Positions 32,903 to 40,504 of a stretch of DNA of 53,241 nucleotides are shown in pieces. The position numbers were made by a program, and so were the translations under genes. The first letter of the stretch is position 1, and each line of letters begins with the position of its first letter. This DNA comes from Rubrobacter sp. (GTDB lineage: Bacteria; Chloroflexota; Chloroflexia; Thermobaculales; Thermobaculaceae), in NCBI GenBank assembly GCA_016781735.1, contig JADDPT010000092.1, positions 1-53,241 of the forward strand. Direction: 5' to 3'. The notes below the pieces were generated by a model. It was not told where the DNA came from. It searched no databases and saw nothing but the letters and a program-made list of their open reading frames with translations.

Positions 32903-33834
32903 CTCGTTGTCTCCTGGGCCTGGAGTCTGGCGCGCGGGTGAGCGGCGTCGTACACCTGATGCAGCCGGTCCGTATTCAGCTGCGTGTATATCTGTGTGGT
33001 GGAGATACTGGAATGTCCGAGCCACTCCTGGACCTTCCGCAGGTCCGTGCCGCCGTTGAGCATGTGGGTCGCGAAGGAGTGCCGCAGGGTGTGCGGCGTA
33101 ATGCCGTCAACCTTGGCGGCGGACGCGTATGACTTGAGGATCAACCAGAAGCCCTGTCGAGTGAGTCGCTGGCCACGGTGGTTGAGGAAGAGTGCATCGT
33201 CCTCCCTGCCGCGTAGAAGAGCCGGCCTGCCTGACTCCATGTATTCAGCTACTGCCTCGAGCGCCCTCGGATGCAGAGGCACCAAGCGCTCCTTCCGTCC
33301 CTTGCCGTGACACTTGAGGTACTGGCCCTCGTGGCTGATGTGGCAGACGTCCAGATTGACCAACTCGCTTACCCTGAGGCCGGAGGCGTAAAGCACCTCG
33401 AGCATTGCTCGGTCTCGCAAGCTTTCAGGCGATGTGCCCGCTGCCGCTGCCTGTAGCAGATCGTTTACCTGCTGAATCGTAATCGCCTTCGGCCAGTACT
33501 TCTGGACGCGAGGGGCGACAAGATCGGAGGTGGGGTCCTTGGCTACAGAGTTGTCGGCGGCAAGGAAGTGGAAGAAGCTCTTGATAGACGCCATCTTGCG
33601 CGCCTGGGTGCTCGGCGCGTAGGCCCGTTCGTCGCTACCTTTCAGATACATCAGGTAGTCTTGCACTTCCGACCGCTTGACGTCGGCCCAGGTCAACGCT
33701 CCGGTGTTTTTGTCGAGCCAGGAGTGGAACTGCGTGACATCGTTCCGGTAGGCTGCGATCGTGTTTGAGGAAAAGTGTCTCTCGGCGGTGAGGTGCGAAA
33801 TGAACTCTTTGATATCGGCTTGTCCGTCCAGCAC
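32899..33834 (-). CDS. xerD: Tyrosine recombinase XerD/XerC
   Basis: Site-specific recombinase that resolves chromosome dimers at dif. 311 residues. The N-terminal SAM-like DNA-binding domain covers about 8-95 (SSNTIAAYRNDVTQF). Catalytic residues are visible as SGLRVSELVNL (first Arg), GKGRKERLVPL (Lys), HTLRHSFATHML (His/Arg), LGHSSISTTQIYTQL (His and the Tyr nucleophile). It sits among housekeeping genes with no integrase-type context, so a Xer role is more likely than a mobile element. I cannot separate XerC from XerD. Confidence 0.92.
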   Translation of the reverse strand: MLDGQADIKEFISHLTAERHFSSNTIAAYRNDVTQFHSWLDKNTGALTWADVKRSEVQDYLMYLKGSDERAYAPSTQARKMASIKSFFHFLAADNSVAKDPTSDLVAPRVQKYWPKAITIQQVNDLLQAAAAGTSPESLRDRAMLEVLYASGLRVSELVNLDVCHISHEGQYLKCHGKGRKERLVPLHPRALEAVAEYMESGRPALLRGREDDALFLNHRGQRLTRQGFWLILKSYASAAKVDGITPHTLRHSFATHMLNGGTDLRKVQEWLGHSSISTTQIYTQLNTDRLHQVYDAAHPRARLQAQETTS

Positions 33835-33908
33835 GGCGTACTCCTAACTTGTGCGACCGCCCAATTCTAGCATGCCGGGGCAGGGTTGCAATGGATTTAT
33901 GACAATAC

Positions 33909-34763
33909 TTATATGTCGGAAGTGGCGCCCGGGTTCGTACTGCCATCCCGTGCAAGCCACTGCTGGTACAGGTCTCTGCGATCGCATCCCAGCTTCCCCG
34001 CCACGGTGCGCACGGCATGGCTCGACTTGATACCTGCGGCGACCAACCTTGCTACTTCCTCCAATGGGTCTACCTGCTGGGCCGCTGACTCCTCGGGCTG
34101 CATGCCCCCCAGCACTAAAGTGAACTCTCCTCGCGGATCGTTGTGGCGCCAGTACTCCAACTCTGCAAACACGTTGGACCGACGCACCTCCTCGTGCAAC
34201 TTCGTGAGCTCCCTGCAGACAGCCAGCGGACGATCTCCCAGGACTGCCCCTACGGCTTCGAGAGTACGCACAAGCCGGTGGGGCGCCTCGAAGAGCACGA
34301 TAGTGGTCTCGAGCGGTTTGATCTGCAACAGCTTGTCCTCCCGTTCGCGCGCACGTCGTGGCAGGAAGCCCAGGAATAAGAAGGTATCTGTTGGCAGGCC
34401 AGAGAGTACCAGCGCCGTCAGAACCGCCGACGGTCCTGGCAAGGCAGAGACGGATATGCCCTCCCCTACGGCCGCGCGCAGTATCTGGAGCCCTGGATCG
34501 GATACCGATGGCGTGCCTGCGTCCGTAACTAGCGCGACATCGGTATCCTGTACGGCCCTCAGCACGCGCTCCATCCTCTTGGGCGGCGAGTGCTCGTTGA
34601 AGCTCAGCAGGGGACAATGTATGTCGTAGTGGGTCAGCAGCTTCCGTGTGCGACGGGTATCCTCGGCGACCACCAGGCCCACCCGTCGCAACGTGTCGAG
34701 AGCGCGCACGCTAATGTCGCCCAGGTTACCGATAGGAGTGCTCACGAGGTAAAGGGTGCCCAC
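33909..34763 (-). CDS. rsmI: 16S rRNA (cytidine1402-2'-O)-methyltransferase
   Basis: RsmI adds a 2'-O-methyl to C1402 at the ribosomal decoding centre. About 284 residues. The TP-methylase fold shows GTLYLVSTPIGNLGDIS at the N-terminus, VAEDTRRTRKLL, ALVTDAGTPSVSDPG, ALPGPSAVLTALVLSG and FEAPHRLVRTLE. GTG 34763 is the best start by family alignment, and it coincides with the predicted transcription start: TATAAT lies at 34776-34771, only 7 bases upstream. The mRNA therefore looks leaderless. A longer frame to 34793 would run through the promoter. Confidence 0.95.
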   Translation of the reverse strand: MGTLYLVSTPIGNLGDISVRALDTLRRVGLVVAEDTRRTRKLLTHYDIHCPLLSFNEHSPPKRMERVLRAVQDTDVALVTDAGTPSVSDPGLQILRAAVGEGISVSALPGPSAVLTALVLSGLPTDTFLFLGFLPRRAREREDKLLQIKPLETTIVLFEAPHRLVRTLEAVGAVLGDRPLAVCRELTKLHEEVRRSNVFAELEYWRHNDPRGEFTLVLGGMQPEESAAQQVDPLEEVARLVAAGIKSSHAVRTVAGKLGCDRRDLYQQWLARDGSTNPGATSDI

Positions 34764-34770
34764 GCAACGG

Positions 34771-34779
34771 ATTATAGCA
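34771..34779 (-). promoter_or_regulatory. Extended -10 promoter of rsmI
   Basis: TGC-TATAAT on the minus strand is a perfect extended -10 motif, which fits the lack of a clear -35. It ends 7 bases before the GTG start codon. Confidence 0.65.
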
Positions 34780-34859
34780 GTGGGAGGCGGCACACCTTAT
34801 GCCACTGAGCCACGGCACCGTACGGTGTGTCAACAGTCAAGAGCACGGAGGAATAGCAC

Positions 34860-35069
34860 ATGCTCAATAACAACTCTTATAACATCGTATCCGCATTGAG
34901 CGAGAAATCTAAGGCGCTGCAGTTGTACGACACTTATGTGCAAGACGCACAGGAGGCCGGCTCAGAAGAGTGCGTACAGCTATTCCAGCAGCTCAAACAG
35001 CAGGACGAGCAGGCGGTCGAGCAGTTGAAACAGCACGTGCAGATGCTAGCCCAGCAAGGGAGGTTCTAA
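34860..35069 (+). CDS. Small Gln-rich helical protein of unknown function
   Basis: A 69-residue protein beginning MLNNNSYNIVSALSEKSKAL. It is almost certainly all helical and rich in Gln, with the repeated pattern QLKQQDEQAVEQLKQHV toward the end. There is no signal peptide or membrane helix. GGAGG lies 9 bases before the ATG, a strong ribosome site. The gene stands alone between divergent rsmI and the MFS gene. An imperfect hairpin, 35095-35105 with 35112-35122, follows it but lacks a T run. I do not know its function. Confidence 0.7.
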   Translation: MLNNNSYNIVSALSEKSKALQLYDTYVQDAQEAGSEECVQLFQQLKQQDEQAVEQLKQHVQMLAQQGRF

Positions 35070-35141
35070 TCCCGCATTTAGGACTTCGCACAGTCCAGGG
35101 CTCACAACGCCGTGGGCCCTGGGCTAGGGGGAGACCGTATG

Positions 35142-35150
35142 TGCGATAAT
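35142..35150 (+). promoter_or_regulatory. Extended -10 promoter of the MFS gene
   Basis: TGC-GATAAT, one mismatch in the hexamer, 28 bases before the TTG start. No clear -35. Confidence 0.45.
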
Positions 35151-35178
35151 GACAGGCAGCTGATTATGAGGTCTTAGT

Positions 35179-36453
35179 TTGAATCTACCCCGCAACGGGC
35201 TTGCGCGGCACCTGCCGTCCCAACAATGGGAGCGCAACGTCTACGCGATCCTGCTTGCGGTGTTCGTCGCGTTCAGCGGCTTCACAGTCGTGATGCCGTT
35301 CCTGCCGCTCTACGTCCGGCAATTGGGCGTCACCGATCCCGGACAGGTGGCCATCTGGTCCGGACTGATTTTCGGTGTATCTCCTGTGCTCGCGGGTCTG
35401 ATGGCGCCGGTCTGGGGTTCGGTTGCCGACCGCTATGGGCGAAAGCCGATGTTTGTCCGCGCTCTCGTCGCGTTCTTCTTCATATTTCTCCTCTCGGCGT
35501 TCGTGCAGAACGTCTACCAGATGCTGGCCCTCCGGGCGCTCGGTGGAGCCTTCGGGGGGTTCGGAGCGATGGCATTGGCGATGGTGTCCACATCGGCCCC
35601 TGAAGGGGAGGCGAGCAAAGCGATTGGCAGGCTCCAGTCCGTGCAGTTCCTCACGATGGCTTCCGGCCCTCTCTTCGGCGGTGTGCTGGCCAGCACAGTG
35701 GGGATCAGGAATACGTTCTTCGTGTCCGCGGCGATGTACGCGCTCGCGCTCGTGGCAGTTGTCAAGCTGTACAAGGAAGAGGATGTCCCGAAGGTGGAGC
35801 GTGAGAAGAAGGAGCACCTCCCGCTCCGCCAGGTGCTGTTGCTCCCCAACCTCCTGACCCTAGCGGTAGTGCTGTCGCTCGCGCAGTTCATGAACCGGGG
35901 ACTCGGACCAGTACTACCGCTATATGTTGAGTCTCTGGGCATGCCGCGTGGCGCCGTAGCTTTTTGGGCTGGTCTAATCGTCAGTTCGGGCGCCGTGGCG
36001 GCGGCTGTAGCGGCTGGCGTGGCTGGACGGCTTGGAAGTCGGAAGCCCTTGAGAATACTTCTCCTAGCGAGCCTATCAGGCGGAATCATCGCCAGCCTGC
36101 TACTCGCAGCCGTGCAGAACGTGCCGCAGTTGCTGGCGGCACGGGTAGCGCTTGGCATTCTCGCAGGGGGCACGCAGACGGTAGCCTTCAGCCTGGGAAG
36201 TCGGCTGCTCCCAAACGAGACGAGGGGAGCATCGTTCGGCTTCCTCTCCACAGGCGCTATGGTCGGTGGCGGCCTGAGCCCCTTCCTGGCAGGCGGCATC
36301 GCGGCTCTCAACCTGCGATTCGTATTCCTGGCCGGCGCCGTCTTCTACCTGGTGTGCTCGCTGATCGCGCTACGCCTGCCGAGTCCTAGCCCTACGGTCG
36401 ACGAGGAGGAGACCAGCGATACAGAGCAGCCTTCCCAGGTGGCGGCGCGTTAG
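35179..36453 (+). CDS. Major facilitator superfamily transporter
   Basis: A 424-residue inner-membrane protein with 12 predicted helices in two halves. The cytoplasmic loop between helices 2 and 3 has the MFS motif A form WGSVADRYGRKP, and a proline-glycine-rich region lies near helix 5. The plan resembles drug/proton antiporters of the DHA1 group with two six-helix bundles and a charged central loop (KEEDVPKVEREKKEHLP). The substrate is unknown. The start is TTG 35179 with GAGGT about 6 bases upstream. It converges on obg. Confidence 0.88.
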   Translation: MNLPRNGLARHLPSQQWERNVYAILLAVFVAFSGFTVVMPFLPLYVRQLGVTDPGQVAIWSGLIFGVSPVLAGLMAPVWGSVADRYGRKPMFVRALVAFFFIFLLSAFVQNVYQMLALRALGGAFGGFGAMALAMVSTSAPEGEASKAIGRLQSVQFLTMASGPLFGGVLASTVGIRNTFFVSAAMYALALVAVVKLYKEEDVPKVEREKKEHLPLRQVLLLPNLLTLAVVLSLAQFMNRGLGPVLPLYVESLGMPRGAVAFWAGLIVSSGAVAAAVAAGVAGRLGSRKPLRILLLASLSGGIIASLLLAAVQNVPQLLAARVALGILAGGTQTVAFSLGSRLLPNETRGASFGFLSTGAMVGGGLSPFLAGGIAALNLRFVFLAGAVFYLVCSLIALRLPSPSPTVDEEETSDTEQPSQVAAR

Positions 36454-36517
36454 GCCGCTTGAGCATTGCGGCCAAGCACGTGCGTGAGGCCCACAGCTCG
36501 TCGCCGGGCCGCACGAC

Positions 36518-37801
36518 CTAACCCCACTCGATCTCGACCGTGCCTATGCGCAGCGTGTGCCCCGGCTCAATGCCGGCCTTCTCCAACTCCTGGGTGATGC
36601 CCATGCGGTCCATCTCGCGTTCGAGCCGGCGAACGGCCTCGTCGTTCGAAAGGTCGGTCATCACGGCGATCCGCTCTATGGACGGACCATTCACTACCCA
36701 GGTCCGGCCGGTCTTACGGCGCACCTGGTATCGTGTGGTGTCTACCTCGAGCGGACGCAAGACATCCGTTTCCGCGGGCGGTGCAAAGCGACCTGGCGGT
36801 GGAGCGTTCTTCAGCTCCTCTGAGAGCCGCAGCACCAGCGAGTCCAGCCCAATTCGGGCGGCGCCGCTCACCGGAAGCGCGTCGGCCACGCGGGCCGAGA
36901 GCTGACTTTCCAGCTCCTCCCAGTTCTCCCTCGCCTCGGGCATATCGATCTTGTTGAAGGCCAGCACGCGCGCCCTTGTGGAGAGCTCCGGCCTGTACGC
37001 CTGTAGCTCCTTTTCGAGCACCTCCAAGTCCTCGGTGGGCGACCTGCCTTCCTGTCCGGAGCCGTCCAGCACGAAGAGCAACACACGCGTTCGTTCGATG
37101 TGCTTGAGAAACTGGTCCCCAAGCCCGACGCCCTGGTGCGCACCCTCCACGAGTCCCGGTATGTCCGCGATCACAAAGGAGTCCTCCGCCGCGCCGGGCA
37201 CCTGCACCACGCCAAGCTGCGGCTCGAGCGTAGTGAACGGGTAAGGTGCGATCTTCGGAGTTGCGGCCGTCAGTGCGGCGAGCAGGGTGCTCTTGCCGGC
37301 GTTCGGAAAGCCTACCAGCGCCACGTCGGCGAGCAAACGCAGCTCGAGTTGGAGAACACGCTCCTCGCCCGGCTCTCCCTTCTCTGCGAATCTCGGCGTC
37401 TGATACGTGCTTGTCGAGAAGTGAACATTCCCCAGCCCTCCGCGTCCTCCACGGGCCACGAGGGCGCGCTCGCCAGGCTCGGCTAGATCGGCAATCACCT
37501 GGCCGGTGACATCGTCGAGTACCACCGTGCCGACGGGCACCTGGAGCTCGAGGTCGTTCCCCGACTTCCCGTGCTGCTTCTGCTTCAGCCCCTGCCCGCC
37601 CGGCTGGGCCTTGAAGTGACGCTTGTACCTGTAGGCGAGGAGCGTGTTCAACTGTGGATCCGCGACGATATAAACGGAGCCACCGCGTCCGCCATCACCG
37701 CCATCCGGTCCCCCGCGGGGTGCGTTTTTCTCGTGACGAAGGCTTGCGCTTCCGTTTCCTCCCGCACCAGCCCGTATCTCAATAGTAGCTCGATCGTACA
37801 T
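36518..37801 (-). CDS. obg: GTPase Obg (ribosome assembly)
   Basis: An essential GTPase in late 50S assembly and stress control. 427 residues in three domains. The Gly-rich Obg fold is at about 1-157 (FYDRATIEIRAGAGGNG-like start, GGDGGRGGSVY), the G domain has GFPNAGKST, DIPGLVEGAH and FNKID, and the C-terminal OCT domain is at about 345-425 (YQVRRKTGRTWVVNG, ending TLRIGTVEIEWG). A TATAGT at 37855-37850 may be its -10 box. Confidence 0.97.
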   Translation of the reverse strand: MYDRATIEIRAGAGGNGSASLRHEKNAPRGGPDGGDGGRGGSVYIVADPQLNTLLAYRYKRHFKAQPGGQGLKQKQHGKSGNDLELQVPVGTVVLDDVTGQVIADLAEPGERALVARGGRGGLGNVHFSTSTYQTPRFAEKGEPGEERVLQLELRLLADVALVGFPNAGKSTLLAALTAATPKIAPYPFTTLEPQLGVVQVPGAAEDSFVIADIPGLVEGAHQGVGLGDQFLKHIERTRVLLFVLDGSGQEGRSPTEDLEVLEKELQAYRPELSTRARVLAFNKIDMPEARENWEELESQLSARVADALPVSGAARIGLDSLVLRLSEELKNAPPPGRFAPPAETDVLRPLEVDTTRYQVRRKTGRTWVVNGPSIERIAVMTDLSNDEAVRRLEREMDRMGITQELEKAGIEPGHTLRIGTVEIEWG

Positions 37802-38079
37802 CCTGCTCCGTCCCTGCTGAATGTGTACGTGTGCCGTTTGGATGAGACACTATACCGTGTGGCATCCAGCGTAGAGAAGCCGGAGTGGCGGCTAGGCGTG
37901 TATCAGCAGCTCAGTGAAAAGGGCAACAGCTTGAGTCATGGCCCCATCTGAACCGGCGTCCGACAGTAAGGTGGATTCGCCCGTCTATCCCGACGCACGA
38001 TCTCCCGCGCCACTTCGCGTCCAGTCGTCAAATCACCATAGGCAGGCGGCTTAACTGTATGGAGCACCCCGACACTACA

Positions 38080-38370
38080 TTATCTGGGTACGATGTAAAT
38101 GTACATCTCTATCTCGGTTCTATGACCGCCACTTATCACCGTTTCGGGCACCGTCACCAATCCAGCCCTCACCTCCGTGCCAATTGGTGGTAGGCGCGCC
38201 TCGCCGGGTAGTGCCAGGTACGTGCACTTTCGGTCAGCACCGTCCTGCACACAGGCCGTTCCATTCGCCTCGAACACATGGATCAGTCTCCCGCCTACGA
38301 CCTCGACGGGGTCTCCCCGTGCCCACCAAAGGGACAACGGCCACAGGATTATGATAAGGACAGCGAACAG
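38080..38370 (-). CDS. Small hypothetical membrane-anchored protein
   Basis: From TTG 38337 the frame gives 85 residues. Reading back without a stop to CTG 38370 adds a hydrophobic stretch (LFAVLIIILWPLSLWW) that makes a convincing membrane anchor, so translation may start at a non-ATG codon there. The soluble part has two Cys and a beta-rich look (VEVVGGRLIHVFE, then EIEMYIYIVPR). No known domain. A 7-codon frame ends two bases before the CTG, which could allow reinitiation. Its reality is uncertain. Confidence 0.4.
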   Translation of the reverse strand: MFAVLIIILWPLSLWWARGDPVEVVGGRLIHVFEANGTACVQDGADRKCTYLALPGEARLPPIGTEVRAGLVTVPETVISGGHRTEIEMYIYIVPR

Positions 38371-38392
38371 CCTTAGACCGACATCCCCTCAC

Positions 38393-38476
38393 TCATCTCC
38401 TATAGGGACTACCACGACCAACGCCATGCAGTACTGTAGTACAGATTGTTGGAGTACCCTTAGGTTTCTTGACCAT
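38393..38476 (-). CDS. Candidate 27-residue small protein
   Basis: ATG 38476 to TGA 38393 encodes a basic peptide (MVKKPKGTPTICTT, then VLHGVGRGSPYRR) with GGTGGAG six bases upstream, a strong ribosome site. Its stop overlaps the ATG of a 7-codon frame (38396-38373) that leads toward the small membrane protein. The 291 bases between that protein and rpoD hold nothing else that I can support. Confidence 0.3.
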   Translation of the reverse strand: MVKKPKGTPTICTTVLHGVGRGSPYRR

Positions 38477-38628
38477 CGATTGCTCCACCAAGTACCGGGT
38501 GGCGCTTTTCGGGCCTCTATTATGAACTCACTCGACGTAGAATCGACTAGGAGAGTGTCGGGAGCGGAGGGAGCGGCAGCTAACGGCAACAATGCCCCCG
38601 AGGGAGCGTCGTGTGCGGCGGCTGAGCC

Positions 38629-40419
38629 TCAATCCAGGTAGTCTTGAAGGTGCCTCTTGTAGTTCTCCCTCCGAAGCTTCCTCAGCGCCTTCGACTCGAT
38701 CTGCCGTATTCGCTCGCGGGTAACTCCGAATGCTCGCCCCACTTCTTCAAGAGTTCTCGGCTGCCCGGCGTCTAGTCCCAGCCGGAAGCGCATCAGGTCG
38801 CGCTCCTCCTCGGGCAGACTGTGCAGCGCGGTTGCCATGTACTCCTTAAGCCTCGCATCCTCCGCCTCAGCCTCAGGCTCGCTGAGGTTGTAGCGCGCAC
38901 CGAACTGACTCACACTTAGCGGCTTTCCGTCCTGGAGTCCGAAGCGAACGCAGGCAAGCTCGCGATCGCGCGCGGGCATCGCCTGCTCGGCAGCAAGCAG
39001 TACTTTCTCCTCGGCGGCGGCGACACGCTCGGCCGGTGTCTCCAGGATCGTGCGTACTTCCTCCCGCGATCGCGGCTCGTTGTCGAGGCCAAAGCGCAAT
39101 CGCAGCACGCTCCGCTCGCGCTCCGATAGTTGGTTCAGCACCCGGTCTATCTGCTCGCGCAAGCTTTTCTGAGAGGCGGCGTCCGCCGGCGCGGCGGCCT
39201 TAAAGTCAGGTATGAAGTCTCCGAGCGCCGAGTCGTCTTCCTCGCCAACGGGCGTCTCGAGTGAGACTGGCTCCTGCGCGATCTTCAGCACCTCGCGGAC
39301 TTTCTCAACGGTGATGCCTAGCTCTTCGGCGATCTCCTCCTGAGTAGGCTCGCGTCCGAGGTCCTGCAGCAGGCGGCGTGTCGTTTGCAGAACCTTGTTG
39401 ATCGCCTCGCCCATATGTACGGGTATTCGGATTGTGCGGGACTGGTCGGCGATGGCCCGTGTGATCGCTTGGCGGATCCACCATGTGGCGTACGTAGAGA
39501 ATTTGTAGCCCTTTTGGTGGCGGAACTTCTCGACGGCGCGGATGAGACCTATGTTGCCTTCCTGTACCAGGTCCAGGAGCGATATACCCCTGTTAGTGTA
39601 TTTCTTCGCGATGCTTACGACGAGCCGCAGGTTGGCCTGTATGAGGTGCTCCCGAGCTTGTTCGCCTGCGATGTGCCACTTTCTGACTTCCCGTTTCACC
39701 TGCTGGTCGTGCTCAGCGAGATACGTCATCATCGCTTGCCTGTCGGGCCAGTAGGAGTGTTCGTTGAGCAGCGCCGCCTCCTCAGGTGGCAGCAGCTCCC
39801 TCAGCAGGTCCAGCTCTATCGTGGCTGAGTCGAGATCGGACTCCGCGAGCTTCTCCTCGATGGGGTTGTCATCGACGGCCAGCTCAGGGGAGGACTCCTG
39901 CGGCTGTACGGCGCGCGTTATTAGTTCCAGACGGGTGGCCGGCAACTCCTCGTCGGGCCAGAGGCTGTTGAAACGAGCCGTGACCCTTTGCATCGAGTTC
40001 TCAAAACTGTTGAGTATCGCAAGACCGAGCTCGTCGGCCCCTAGAGCATCTCCGCCCTTCGGCAGCAACCGCTTGAGGTACTCGCCTCGCTCCAGGGCCC
40101 TGGCCTGCCGGGTCTCTTCTGAGTGCGACAGGAGGCTGACCTTACCAATCTCCCGGAGGTACATGCGCACCGGGTCATCAAGGCTGATGCCGTCGAGGTC
40201 CGCTGCGATATCCGCGCTCTCATCCGGCGGGTTGTCCTGCGCCCGGCCGTGGGACCAGCCACCGCCAGTGGAGGCGGTACCGTCGGGAGGCGGCGCCTCC
40301 TCATACCGTGCCCGCGAGCGCCTGCCGGCCGAGCTTACCTCGTCCGCCGAGTATTGGCGCTTCTCGCCGTCTGTGCCTGATCTCTGCGCCATACTTGCTG
40401 CCACGGTCCTTACAGTCAC
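38629..40419 (-). CDS. rpoD: Principal RNA polymerase sigma factor with three tandem region-4-like modules
   Basis: 596 residues. Acidic, Pro-rich N-terminus to about 75; region 1.2 at 80-115 ([17 protein letters not shown]); a non-conserved insertion to about 250; region 2 at 253-325 with [31 protein letters not shown] and [11 protein letters not shown]; region 3 at 333-405. Then come three region-4-like repeats: 429-478 ([16 protein letters not shown]), 480-531 ([16 protein letters not shown]), and 533-584 ([16 protein letters not shown]). Only the third keeps the -35-reading helix [21 protein letters not shown] 40419 has GAGGG 7 bases upstream. It is last in a dgt-dnaG-rpoD operon. Confidence 0.96.
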   Translation of the reverse strand: MTVRTVAASMAQRSGTDGEKRQYSADEVSSAGRRSRARYEEAPPPDGTASTGGGWSHGRAQDNPPDESADIAADLDGISLDDPVRMYLREIGKVSLLSHSEETRQARALERGEYLKRLLPKGGDALGADELGLAILNSFENSMQRVTARFNSLWPDEELPATRLELITRAVQPQESSPELAVDDNPIEEKLAESDLDSATIELDLLRELLPPEEAALLNEHSYWPDRQAMMTYLAEHDQQVKREVRKWHIAGEQAREHLIQANLRLVVSIAKKYTNRGISLLDLVQEGNIGLIRAVEKFRHQKGYKFSTYATWWIRQAITRAIADQSRTIRIPVHMGEAINKVLQTTRRLLQDLGREPTQEEIAEELGITVEKVREVLKIAQEPVSLETPVGEEDDSALGDFIPDFKAAAPADAASQKSLREQIDRVLNQLSERERSVLRLRFGLDNEPRSREEVRTILETPAERVAAAEEKVLLAAEQAMPARDRELACVRFGLQDGKPLSVSQFGARYNLSEPEAEAEDARLKEYMATALHSLPEEERDLMRFRLGLDAGQPRTLEEVGRAFGVTRERIRQIESKALRKLRRENYKRHLQDYLD

Positions 40420-40504
40420 GGTGTCGCCCTCGCTCTCATTGTTATGCGGGGGCAGGAGCGAAGTTTAGAACAGTCTCTCCCGCCTGTCAACCGCTAATTC
40501 CGGT

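Noticed and set aside
32899-33834. xerD and the excisionase-like gene as signs of an integrated element
   Set aside because: They are 20 kb apart, each sits among housekeeping or wall genes, and no attachment-site repeats, transposase or phage genes were noticed.
33886-34629. A 247-codon open frame on the plus strand opposite rsmI
   Set aside because: Shadow of rsmI, with composition typical of antisense frames and no motif.
35095-35122. Hairpin after the 69-residue protein as an intrinsic terminator
   Set aside because: The stem is good, but the bases after it are GC-rich with no T run, so a terminator call is not supported.
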